Assembly: GCA_003520365.1 (NCBI GenBank)
Contig: DOUW01000188.1
Span: forward strand, 1-7,492
Source of the DNA: Massilia sp.
GTDB taxonomy: Bacteria; Pseudomonadota; Gammaproteobacteria; Burkholderiales; Burkholderiaceae_D
Length of the DNA: 7,492 bases
Direction of reading: 5' to 3'
Shown here: piece by piece, positions 1 through 7,033 of the stretch
Layout: the number at the start of each line of letters is the position of its first letter
How positions within the stretch are numbered: the stretch's first letter is position 1
Position numbers and translations under genes: made by a program
Notes under the pieces: model-generated
Database searches by the model: none
What the model saw: only the letters and a program-made list of their open reading frames with translations
What the model was told of the DNA's origin: nothing

Positions 1-2
1 AG

Positions 3-764
3 GCGCGCGCCACGCGCGGTGCCGCGCCGAAGCCGAACGCCCGCAAGGTCGACCTCGACCTGGCACGGATGCGCGAGGCCGGCATGGTGACCGCCGCCAG
101 CGGCCGCACCAGCCTGCTCGAGGATTTCCGCGTCATCAAGCGCCCGCTGCTCAAGCGCGCCTTCAACGAGGCCTCGGCCCCTGGCCGCCCGAACAACCTG
201 ATCATGGTCACCAGCTCGCTGCCGGGCGAAGGCAAGACCTATTGCGCGATCAACCTGGCGATGAGCATCGCCATGGAGCTGGACCACACCGTGCTGCTGG
301 TCGACGCCGACGTCGCCCGCCCCTCGGTGCTGCGCACGCTTGGCCTGCCGGCCCAGCGCGGCCTGATGGACATCCTGATCGACGACAAGCTCGATTTCGC
401 CGACGTCATGCTGCGCACCAACGTCGACACCCTCAGCATCCTGCCGGCCGGCACCAGTACCCCGCGCGCCACCGAGCTGCTGGCCAGCTCGACGATGAGC
501 AACCTGGTCACCGAGATCGCGCACCGCTATCCGGACCGCGTCATCATCTTCGATTCGCCGCCGCTGCTGCTGACCAGCGAATCGCGGGTCCTGGCCGGCC
601 ACATGGGCCAGATCGTCGTGGTGGTGGAAGCCCAGACCACGACCCAGCACGCGGTCAAGGAATCCTTGCGCCAGCTGGAGGGCTGCAGCAACGTGAACCT
701 CATCTACAACAAGGCCCGGGACATCCCCGGCATCGAAGAGACGTATGATTATCACTACGGCTAA
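3..764 (+). CDS. XrtA-associated tyrosine autokinase (BY-kinase, CpsD/Wzc-like), 5' partial
   Basis: Cytoplasmic bacterial tyrosine kinase of exopolysaccharide loci. It hydrolyses ATP, phosphorylates its own C-terminal tyrosines and, with a Wzz-type membrane partner, is thought to control polysaccharide polymerisation and export. The frame is open from the window edge, so the true start lies upstream; at least 253 residues are present. Counting from the ATG at 69 (M1), Walker A is LPGEGKT at 51-57, Walker A' is VLLVDADVARPS at 75-86, and Walker B is VIIFDSPP at 158-165. The tail ends in a tyrosine cluster (YDYHYG, Y226, Y228, Y230), the usual autophosphorylation site. The 22 codons before that ATG (including KVDLDLAR) read as genuine family sequence, so the ATGs at 69 and 84 are internal. 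The last 20 nt overlap the next gene. The family match (TIGR03018-type) is from recognition of the sequence. No membrane segment is visible, so the Wzz partner should be a separate gene upstream. Confidence 0.93.
   Translation, partial: ARATRGAAPKPNARKVDLDLARMREAGMVTAASGRTSLLEDFRVIKRPLLKRAFNEASAPGRPNNLIMVTSSLPGEGKTYCAINLAMSIAMELDHTVLLVDADVARPSVLRTLGLPAQRGLMDILIDDKLDFADVMLRTNVDTLSILPAGTSTPRATELLASSTMSNLVTEIAHRYPDRVIIFDSPPLLLTSESRVLAGHMGQIVVVVEAQTTTQHAVKESLRQLEGCSNVNLIYNKARDIPGIEETYDYHYG
735..741 (+). promoter_or_regulatory. Ribosome binding site for the beta-barrel gene, inside the kinase gene
   Basis: The purine-rich stretch GAAGAGA ends 3 nt before the ATG at 745 and lies within the last codons of the upstream kinase gene. 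It supports 745 as the start. No other ATG precedes the signal peptide, so a later start would destroy it. Confidence 0.5.
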
Positions 765-2319
765 GCGTTCGCGCCTGCCGCGCCCGCAGTATCCGGCACT
801 GCTGCCGCTGGCGGCAGCGCTGCTGGCGGCACTTCCCGCGCATGCGGAAGTGACCGTCACCCCTTCGTTCAGCCTGAGCGAAACCTATACCGACAACGTC
901 AACCTGCGCGGCGACGCCACCAAGCGCTCGTCCTTCGTCACCGAGGCGGTGCCGGGCCTGGACGTGCTGGCGAAAAGCGCGCGCGTGGATTTCGCCGCCA
1001 AGGCGCGCCTGTACTATTTCGACTACAGCGAAGGCAACGTGCCGGGCGTGCGCAGCAGCCAGCACCAGTACGACGCGAGCGGCCGCATCAACGTGGTCGA
1101 CCAGCTGTTCTACGTGGAGGCCAGCGCCGAGTCCAGCGCGCGCAGCATCACGGCATTCGGCCCGCTGGTCGAGGACGCCAACGGCAACCGCTACAGCGAC
1201 GAGAACCAGACCGACGTCAAGACCTGGCGCATCAGCCCCTACCTGACGCACCGCTTCGGCAACTTCGCCAGCGGCATCCTGCGCTACACCCACGACAGCG
1301 TCGACTCCAGCGTCAGCAGCACCTTCGGCGACAGCACCGCCGACGGCGTCTCGCTCGATGTGGTCAGCGGCCCGGGCTTTCGCAACGTCGGCTGGAACCT
1401 GCGCCTGGCGCGCCAGGACGTCGACAACGAGCGCTTCGGCGACACCTCGTCGCAGAACGCCCTGGCCGGCCTGAACTACCGCCTCGGCCCGACCCTGGCC
1501 CTGACCGCCAGCGCCGGCTACGACAAGTACGACTACCAGGCACTGGGCGGACGCACCTCGGGCGCGAGCTGGTCGGGCGGCTTCGCCTGGACGCCTTCGC
1601 CGCGCACCAGCCTGCAGATGTCGGTCGGCCGCCACTACCTCGGCAATACCGGCTCGCTGGCGGCGCTGCACCGCAGCCGCCACAGCGTCTGGAAGCTGGG
1701 CTATTCGGACGCCGTCACCACCAGCCGCTCGCAGTTCACGCTGCCGGCCGCGATCGACACCGCGTCGATGCTCGACTCGCTGTTCAGCGCCAGCATTCCG
1801 GACCCGGTGCTGCGGCGCCAGGCGGTCAACGGCTACATCCTTGCCGCCGGCCTGCCGCCGACGCTGGCCGACAGCATCAACTACCTGACCAACCGCTACA
1901 TGCGCCAGAAGCTGCTGCAGGCATCGAGCGCCTTCAACTGGCGCCACAGCAGCGCCGTGCTGTCGGCCTACGCCAGCGAGCGCACCGCGCTGTCGTCGGC
2001 GGAAAGCGACAGCGGCCTGCTCGGCAGCCAGCTGCGCGCGCTGAACGACAGCGTGCGCCAGTACGGCGTGACGGCGGCCTACAACTATCGCCTGAGCGCC
2101 CGTTCGAGCGCGCTGGCATCGCTGTCGGCGACGCGTGCGCGCTCGCTCGACACCGACCTCGAAAGCAAGCAGAACTCGCTGCGCCTGGGGCTGACGCACC
2201 GCTTCGGCCGCTCGGTACGCGGCAACGTCGAACTGCGCCGCATCGTCGGCGACAGCGACGTCACGCGCCGCGACTACACCGAGAACGCCGTCGCCGCTAC
2301 CCTGACGGTGCAGCTCTAA
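745..2319 (+). CDS. PEP-CTERM system-associated outer-membrane beta-barrel protein
   Basis: Protein of 524 residues resembling the TIGR03016 family found beside exosortase A genes. Function is unproven; an outer-membrane pore or assembly role for the exopolysaccharide is inferred from location and context. A signal peptide is clear: basic N-region (KRSRLPR), hydrophobic core at about 18-31, and an AHA cleavage motif ending at residue 34. The mature part is rich in alternating strands with aromatic girdle residues, for example LSETYTDNVNL near the start, the typical opening of this barrel family. The C-terminus finishes as a final strand, AATLTVQL, with a hydrophobic rather than aromatic last residue. 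Residues about 333-395 look helical (IPDPVLRRQAVNGYILAAGLP onward) and interrupt the strands. Cysteine is absent. The start overlaps the kinase by 20 nt. It is somewhat longer than the roughly 430 residues I recall for the family model. An alternative is a Wza-independent channel or scaffold with no transport role. Confidence 0.85.
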   Translation: MIITTAKRSRLPRPQYPALLPLAAALLAALPAHAEVTVTPSFSLSETYTDNVNLRGDATKRSSFVTEAVPGLDVLAKSARVDFAAKARLYYFDYSEGNVPGVRSSQHQYDASGRINVVDQLFYVEASAESSARSITAFGPLVEDANGNRYSDENQTDVKTWRISPYLTHRFGNFASGILRYTHDSVDSSVSSTFGDSTADGVSLDVVSGPGFRNVGWNLRLARQDVDNERFGDTSSQNALAGLNYRLGPTLALTASAGYDKYDYQALGGRTSGASWSGGFAWTPSPRTSLQMSVGRHYLGNTGSLAALHRSRHSVWKLGYSDAVTTSRSQFTLPAAIDTASMLDSLFSASIPDPVLRRQAVNGYILAAGLPPTLADSINYLTNRYMRQKLLQASSAFNWRHSSAVLSAYASERTALSSAESDSGLLGSQLRALNDSVRQYGVTAAYNYRLSARSSALASLSATRARSLDTDLESKQNSLRLGLTHRFGRSVRGNVELRRIVGDSDVTRRDYTENAVAATLTVQL

Positions 2320-2334
2320 ACACGGAGTGACACG

Positions 2335-3378
2335 ATGTACGAAAGCTATTACGGACTCTCGGCCAAGCCCTTCCAGCTGCGCCCCGATCCCCACTTTTTC
2401 TTCGGCAGCAAGGGGCACAAGCGGGCCATGGCCTACCTGGAATACGGCCTGTCGCAGGGTGAAGGCTTCATCGTCATCACCGGCGAGGTCGGCGCCGGCA
2501 AGACCACGCTGGTGCGCAACCTGTTCAACAAGCTGCCCGCCGACCAGATCGTCGCCGCCCACATCGTCAACACCCACCTCGATCCGGACGACACCCTGCG
2601 CATGGTGGTATCGGCCTTCGGCCTGCCGTACGAAGGCGCCAGCAAGACCGACCTCTTGACCCGCCTCGAGCAGTTCCTGCGCGCCGTCGACCGCCAGGGC
2701 AAGCGCGCCCTGCTCGTCATCGACGAAGCCCAGAACCTGAAGGCCCAGACGGTCGAGGAACTGCGCATGCTGTCGAACTTCCAGACCGACGACAAGTCGC
2801 TGCTGCAGACCTTCCTGCTCGGCCAGCCGGAGTTCCGCACCACCCTGCACAGCCCGACCATGCAGCAGCTGCGCCAGCGCGTGATCGCCAGCTACCACCT
2901 GGGCCCGATGGACGCCGACGAGACCCGCGCCTACATCGAGCACCGCCTGCACACGGTCGGCTGGAACGGCGACCCGGCCTTCGACGACGGCGCCCACGCG
3001 GCGATCTTCGCCCACACCGGCGGCATCCCGCGCAAGACCAACACCCTGCTCGACCGCGTGCTGCTGATGGGCTACCTGGAAGAACTGCACGCATTCAACG
3101 AAGAGCACATCAAGACCGTCATCAGCGACATCAGCGAGGAATTCCAGCTGCCGACCGCGGTCGGCACGCCGCAGGCGCCGGGCGCGCAAGCGGGCGGCGC
3201 CGAAGGCGATCTTTATGCGGACGGCCACCTGCCCGAACGCCGCGCCAGCGCCGAGGTCCTCGACGAGCGCATGATGCGCCTCGAGAAGTCGATCGTCTCC
3301 GTACTGTCGATCCTGAAGAAAATCGTCGCCACCCCGCAAGGGACGCAGGCGGCCCAACACGTGGATACCCAGGAATGA
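2335..3378 (+). CDS. XrtA/PEP-CTERM locus AAA ATPase (ExeA/GspA-like)
   Basis: ATPase of 347 residues matching the TIGR03015 type, 'putative secretion ATPase, PEP-CTERM locus'. It is related to ExeA/GspA of type II secretion, which helps place envelope complexes. Residues 1-27 hold the family opening (MYESYYGL, KPFQLRPDP, FFFGS). Walker A is GEVGAGKTT at 50-58. Walker B is LLVIDEAQ at 127-134, followed by the sensor-type stretch LGQPEF at 162-167. Arg-rich LRQRV at 179-183 and GGIPRK at 229-234 follow as in other members. The core ends near residue 270. A 75-residue tail has an Ala/Gly/Pro linker and then a probable short amphipathic helix at about 308-331. There is no signal peptide, no membrane segment and no peptidoglycan-binding domain like that of ExeA, so it is probably cytoplasmic. 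A GGAG at 2324-2327 sits 7 nt before the ATG. The gap to the upstream gene is 15 nt and the 3' end meets the deacetylase start. Confidence 0.92.
   Translation: MYESYYGLSAKPFQLRPDPHFFFGSKGHKRAMAYLEYGLSQGEGFIVITGEVGAGKTTLVRNLFNKLPADQIVAAHIVNTHLDPDDTLRMVVSAFGLPYEGASKTDLLTRLEQFLRAVDRQGKRALLVIDEAQNLKAQTVEELRMLSNFQTDDKSLLQTFLLGQPEFRTTLHSPTMQQLRQRVIASYHLGPMDADETRAYIEHRLHTVGWNGDPAFDDGAHAAIFAHTGGIPRKTNTLLDRVLLMGYLEELHAFNEEHIKTVISDISEEFQLPTAVGTPQAPGAQAGGAEGDLYADGHLPERRASAEVLDERMMRLEKSIVSVLSILKKIVATPQGTQAAQHVDTQE
3371..3374 (+). promoter_or_regulatory. Ribosome binding site that decides the deacetylase start
   Basis: AGGA at 3371-3374 directly abuts the ATG at 3375, which is too close for use, but stands 6 nt before the ATG at 3381. 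This favours 3381, two codons later. The motif is within the last codons of the ATPase gene. Confidence 0.5.
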
Positions 3379-3380
3379 GA

Positions 3381-4259
3381 ATGCAAACTCCCGCAGCCCG
3401 GCCGCAGCGCCAGCCGGGCGAGCGCATCCGTAACGCCATGACCTGCGACGTCGAGGATTACTTCCAGGTCTCGGCCTTTGCTCCCTACATCAGCCGCGAC
3501 AGCTGGCCGAACCGCGAATGCCGCGTCGAAGCCAACATCGAGCGCATCCTGGCGCTGTTCGAACGCCACGGCGTGAAAGGCACCTTCTTCACGCTGGGCT
3601 GGATCGCCGAACGCTACCCGGCGATGGTGCGCCGCATCGTCGCCGCCGGCCACGAACTGGCCAGCCACGGCTACGGCCACCTGCGCGCCTCGGACCAGAG
3701 CCGCGCCGAATTCGACAACGACATCCGCTCGGCGAAAGCGATCCTCGAGGACATCGGCGGCCAGGAAGTGATCGGCTACCGCGCGCCGAGCTTCTCGATC
3801 GGCCACGGCAACCTGTGGGCGCTGGAAGCGCTGACCGAAGCCGGCTACCGCTACAGCTCGAGCATCTACCCGATCCGCCACGACCACTACGGCATGCCGG
3901 ACGCGCCGCGCTTCGCCTTCTACCCGAACGGGCCGGACGGCCTGCTGGAAGTGCCGATCACCACCGTGCAGCTGGGTTCGAAGAAGCTGCCTGCCGGCGG
4001 CGGCGGCTACTTCCGCCTGTTGCCCTACGCGCTGTCGCGCTGGATGGTCAAGCGCGTCAACGAGCAGGACCAGGAACCGGCGCTGTTCTACTTCCACCCC
4101 TGGGAAGTCGATCCCGGCCAGCCGCGTCCGGAAGGACTCGGCGCCAAGGCGCGCTTCCGCCACTACATCAACATCGACCGCATGGAAGGGCGCATCGCCG
4201 CCCTGGCCCGCGATTTCGCGTGGGACCGCATGGACCGCATTTTCCTGGAACGCCCATGA
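3381..4259 (+). CDS. XrtA-system polysaccharide deacetylase (NodB domain plus DUF3473)
   Basis: Metal-dependent carbohydrate esterase family 4 type enzyme of 292 residues, expected to remove N- or O-acetyl groups from the polysaccharide or its lipid-linked precursor. It matches the TIGR03006 type. The motif DVEDYFQV (D23 to V30) carries the aspartates of NodB motif 1. The metal-binding HxxxH motif is H96-H100 in SHGYGH. YRAPSF at 133-138 is motif 3, and HPWE at 239-242 carries the late catalytic histidine; the DUF3473 region surrounds it to the end. All key residues are present, so the enzyme should be active. There is no signal peptide or membrane segment. ATGs at 3375, 3381 and 3438 are in frame; 3381 has the best-placed AGGA, and 3438 would give the short form (MTCDVEDYF) that is the common opening in relatives. 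The stop overlaps the next start as ATGA. Confidence 0.94.
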   Translation: MQTPAARPQRQPGERIRNAMTCDVEDYFQVSAFAPYISRDSWPNRECRVEANIERILALFERHGVKGTFFTLGWIAERYPAMVRRIVAAGHELASHGYGHLRASDQSRAEFDNDIRSAKAILEDIGGQEVIGYRAPSFSIGHGNLWALEALTEAGYRYSSSIYPIRHDHYGMPDAPRFAFYPNGPDGLLEVPITTVQLGSKKLPAGGGGYFRLLPYALSRWMVKRVNEQDQEPALFYFHPWEVDPGQPRPEGLGAKARFRHYINIDRMEGRIAALARDFAWDRMDRIFLERP

Positions 4260-5503
4260 ATTCGATCATCGAGGGCGTCCTGCAAAAGAAGGCCGCAGCA
4301 AGCGCCGAGGCAGCCAAGCCGGACCTGCTGCTGCTGGTGCACCGCATCCCCTACCCGCCGAACAAGGGCGACAAGATCCGCTCGTACCACCTGCTGAAGC
4401 ATCTGGCGGGCAAGTACCGGGTGCACCTGGCGACGTTCGTCGACGACGAGGACGACTGGCAGTACGTGCCGACCGTGGAGACGCTCTGCGCCAGCAGCCA
4501 TTTCGTGCGCCTGAACCCGACCCAGGGCAAGATCCGCAGTGCCCGGGCGCTGGCCAGCGGCAAGTCGCTCTCGCTGGGCTACTACCGCGACGCCGGCATG
4601 AAGGCGTGGATCGCGAAGACCATGCGCGAGCACGGCATCGCCCGCATCATGATGTTCTCCTCGGTCATGGCGCAGTACGCCGAAGACTATCCGGCGGCGC
4701 GCCGCGTGATCGACTTCTGCGACGTCGACTCCGATAAATGGCGCCAGTACGCCGAGAAGAAGAAGTGGCCGATGAGCTGGGTCTACCGCCACGAGGCGCG
4801 CCACCTGCTCGACTACGAACGCCGCGTGGCCGACCAGTTCGACGCCTCGCTGTTCGTGTCCGATCCCGAGGCCGAACTGTTCCGCACCCTGGCGCCGGAA
4901 AGCCGCGCCAAGATCGGCTTCTTCAACAACGGCGTCGACACCGACTACTTCAGCCCGGACCGCGCCTACGACAATCCCTTCGAGGAAGGCGAGCAGGCCC
5001 TGGTGTTCACCGGCGCCATGGACTACTGGCCGAACGTCGACGCCGTCAAATGGTTCGCCGCCAACGTGCTGCCGCGCGTGCTGGAAGCGGTGCCGCAGGC
5101 GCGCTTCTACATCGTCGGCGCCCGCCCGTCGCCGGAAGTGCAGGCGCTGGCCGGCGATGCCATCGTCGTCACCGGCACCGTGCCCGACGTGCGGCCCTAC
5201 CTCGCGCACTGCAAGGCCGCGGTGGCGCCGCTGCGCATCGCGCGCGGCATCCAGAACAAGGTGCTGGAAGCGATGGCGATGGCCAGATGCGTGGTCGCTT
5301 CGCCCCAGGCCTTCGAAGGCATCGAGGCGATCGAGGGCCGCGAACTGCTGGTGGCCGACGCGCCCGACGACTATGCCGACAGCGTGATTGGCCTCTTGCG
5401 GTCGCCCCACCCGGCCATGGGCCGTGCCGCGCGCGCCAGCGTCGAGCGCCGCTACAGCTGGCCGGCGCACCTGTCCACCATCGAAACGAGGTTCGAATGC
5501 TGA
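4256..5503 (+). CDS. GT-B glycosyltransferase, PEP-CTERM/EpsH1-associated (stp1 type)
   Basis: Sugar transferase of 415 residues resembling TIGR03087. It should transfer a sugar from a nucleotide donor to the growing lipid-linked repeat unit on the cytoplasmic face; donor and acceptor cannot be read from sequence. The N-terminal Rossmann domain opens with LLLLVHRIPYPPNKGDKIRS at 24-43, a family hallmark, including the glycine-containing loop and a following helix. NNGVDTDYFSP at 224-234 is the typical linker to the C-terminal domain. FTGAMDYWPNVDAV at 251-264 and IVGARPSPEV at 286-295 follow. The donor-binding region includes GIQNKVLEAMAM at 331-342, where the family-typical glutamate is E338, and GIEAIEGRELLVAD at 355-368. 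The first 22 residues are a low-complexity, Ala-rich extension before the fold. GGAA at 4247-4250 lies 5 nt before the ATG, and no other start precedes the first strand. The gene overlaps the deacetylase by 4 nt. Confidence 0.93.
   Translation: MNSIIEGVLQKKAAASAEAAKPDLLLLVHRIPYPPNKGDKIRSYHLLKHLAGKYRVHLATFVDDEDDWQYVPTVETLCASSHFVRLNPTQGKIRSARALASGKSLSLGYYRDAGMKAWIAKTMREHGIARIMMFSSVMAQYAEDYPAARRVIDFCDVDSDKWRQYAEKKKWPMSWVYRHEARHLLDYERRVADQFDASLFVSDPEAELFRTLAPESRAKIGFFNNGVDTDYFSPDRAYDNPFEEGEQALVFTGAMDYWPNVDAVKWFAANVLPRVLEAVPQARFYIVGARPSPEVQALAGDAIVVTGTVPDVRPYLAHCKAAVAPLRIARGIQNKVLEAMAMARCVVASPQAFEGIEAIEGRELLVADAPDDYADSVIGLLRSPHPAMGRAARASVERRYSWPAHLSTIETRFEC
5488..5491 (+). promoter_or_regulatory. 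Ribosome binding site that decides the exosortase start
   Basis: GAGG at 5488-5491 lies 5 nt before the ATG at 5497 and 11 nt before the alternative ATG at 5503. Spacing favours 5497, which makes the exosortase gene overlap the upstream stop by 7 nt. Use of 5503 would drop only two residues (ML). Confidence 0.5.
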
Positions 5504-7032
5504 TGAACGATACCCAGGCGCTGTCTGGCGCTGCGCGCGAGCGCATGTCGGTTCCGACCGTCGCCATCATCGTCGCGGCCCTGCTGGCGCCGCTGCTGCT
5601 GTACTGGAGCACCGCCGCCTCGATCGTCTCGGTGTGGAACAGCTCCGAGACCTTCGCCCACGGTTACGCGATCGCGCCGATCAGCCTGTGGCTGATCTGG
5701 CGCCGGCGCGAAGTCTTCAAGCAGATCCCGGTCGCGCCCTGGTGGCCGGCCCTGGTGCTGCTGGCCCTGTGCGGCGCCGGCTGGCTGGTCGCGCGCGCCG
5801 GCGAGGTCGGGGTCGTGATGCAGTACGCCTTCGTGGCGATGTTCCCGGTCATGGCCCTGGCCCTGCTGGGCCGCCGGCTGGCCGGTGCATTGACCTTCCC
5901 GCTGCTGTTCCTGCTGTTCGCCGTGCCCTTCGGCGAAGTCTTCGTCCAGCCCCTGATCAACTTCACCGCCGACTTCACGGTCGCCGCGGTGCGCGCGACC
6001 GGCATCCCGGTGCTGCGCAACGGCACCATGTTCGAGCTGCCGACCGGGAACTGGTCGGTGGTCGAAGCCTGCAGCGGCGTGCGCTACCTGATTTCCTCGA
6101 TCACCCTGGGCTGCCTGTACGCCTACCTGAGCTACCGCTCGAACTGGCGCCGCGCCCTGTTCATCGGCCTGTCGATCGTGGTGCCGATCATCGCCAACGG
6201 CCTGCGCGCCTACATGATCGTGATGATCGGCCACACCAGCGACATGGCGCTGGCCACCGGCGTCGACCACCTGATCTACGGCTGGCTGTTCTTCGGCCTG
6301 GTCATGTTCGTCATGTTCTGGATCGGCAGCTACTGGCGGGAAGACGATCCCGTCACGACGTCTGCCGCCGCCAAGGCCACGAGTGCACCGGCACCGGCCC
6401 GTCCGGTGCTGGGCGCCGCCATCGCCGCCGTGCTGGTCTGCGCCATGTGGCCGGCACTGGCGGTCATCAGCGACAAGGCCGCCCACAACCCGGCGCCGGT
6501 GGCACTCGACGGCGCACGCCTGGCATCGACATCGACCGGCATGCCGACCTGGAGCCCGGACTACCTGGCCCCGGACGCCACCCTGAAGGGCGCTTACACG
6601 GCGGCCGGCGCGCCGGTCAGCCTGAACGTGCTGTACTACCGCAACCAGGGCCCGGACAAGCGCCTGATCAGCTCCGTGAACCGCGTCGACAACCGCAAGG
6701 AAGGCTTCCAGCACGTGGCATCGAGCAAGCGCGTCGAAACCATCGGCGGGCGCGAACTGGCGCTGCGCGAAACCCGCGTCCGCGGTGCGCAGGGCAACTT
6801 CCTGGTCTGGCACTGGAACTGGGTCGACGGCCGCTTCACCGCCAACGACTACATCGGCAAGCTGTGGCAGGCCCAGGCCAAGCTGATGATGCACGGCGAC
6901 GACGGCGCGGCCCTGATGGTGGCCACCCCGGTCGGCGAACATCCGGAATCGGCGCGCGCCGCGTTGCGCGCCTTCCTCGGCGCCAACCTGGCGCCGCTGG
7001 AAGCAACGCTCGAGGCGGCACGGGGTAAGTAA
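5497..7032 (+). CDS. xrtA: Exosortase A fused to an EpsI (DUF3485) domain
   Basis: Integral membrane cysteine transpeptidase-like enzyme of 511 residues that recognises PEP-CTERM tails of exported proteins, cleaves them and probably hands them to an envelope acceptor. Residues about 20-280 are the exosortase: many hydrophobic segments (about 20-37, 54-68, 83-99, 107-147, 193-212, 220-242, 258-277). The family opening ETFAHGYAIAPISLWLIWRR is at 51-70. Catalytic candidates are all present: C192 in EACSGVRYL, R237 in NGLRAYM and H258 in DHLIYGW. After an Ala/Pro linker, a further membrane anchor at about 304-325 leads to the EpsI-like domain (about 326-510), with LYYRNQGPDKRLISSVNRV at 379-397 and VWHWNWVDGRFTANDYIGK at 437-455. 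XrtA proteins with a C-terminal EpsI domain are known, and separate EpsI is also known, so the fusion is natural. The stop is followed after 1 nt by the next start. No PEP-CTERM substrate lies in the window. Confidence 0.95.
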   Translation: MLMNDTQALSGAARERMSVPTVAIIVAALLAPLLLYWSTAASIVSVWNSSETFAHGYAIAPISLWLIWRRREVFKQIPVAPWWPALVLLALCGAGWLVARAGEVGVVMQYAFVAMFPVMALALLGRRLAGALTFPLLFLLFAVPFGEVFVQPLINFTADFTVAAVRATGIPVLRNGTMFELPTGNWSVVEACSGVRYLISSITLGCLYAYLSYRSNWRRALFIGLSIVVPIIANGLRAYMIVMIGHTSDMALATGVDHLIYGWLFFGLVMFVMFWIGSYWREDDPVTTSAAAKATSAPAPARPVLGAAIAAVLVCAMWPALAVISDKAAHNPAPVALDGARLASTSTGMPTWSPDYLAPDATLKGAYTAAGAPVSLNVLYYRNQGPDKRLISSVNRVDNRKEGFQHVASSKRVETIGGRELALRETRVRGAQGNFLVWHWNWVDGRFTANDYIGKLWQAQAKLMMHGDDGAALMVATPVGEHPESARAALRAFLGANLAPLEATLEAARGK

Positions 7033-7033
7033 G

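Noticed and set aside
801..818. Perfect 8-bp inverted repeat with a 2-nt spacer in the signal-peptide region
   Set aside because: It falls in codons for Leu-Pro-Leu-Ala-Ala, where repeated CTG and GCG/GCC codons produce such palindromes by chance. It has no T-tract and is not at a gene end, so it is not a terminator.
700..3360. Very long open frame on the minus strand opposite the barrel and ATPase genes (886 codons)
   Set aside because: Its product is a low-complexity run rich in Val, Ala, Arg, Gln and Gly without a recognisable domain, and it crosses two well-supported + strand genes. In GC-rich DNA with strong third-position GC, the antisense frame is commonly free of stops.
4223..4240. 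Tandem 9-bp repeat (GGACCGCAT twice) near the deacetylase 3' end
   Set aside because: It has two copies only, lies inside the coding frame (DRMDR) and has no further copies around it, so it is not a meaningful repeat element.
3518..4255. Upstream extension of the stp1 glycosyltransferase frame over the deacetylase gene
   Set aside because: The extension reads as Arg/Pro/His-rich noise, and family sequence begins only after the ATG at 4256, which has its own GGAA ribosome site.
4738..5496. Upstream extension of the exosortase frame over the stp1 gene
   Set aside because: The translation before 5497 is Arg/Gly-rich and lacks membrane segments; the glycosyltransferase in the other frame is clearly the real product here.
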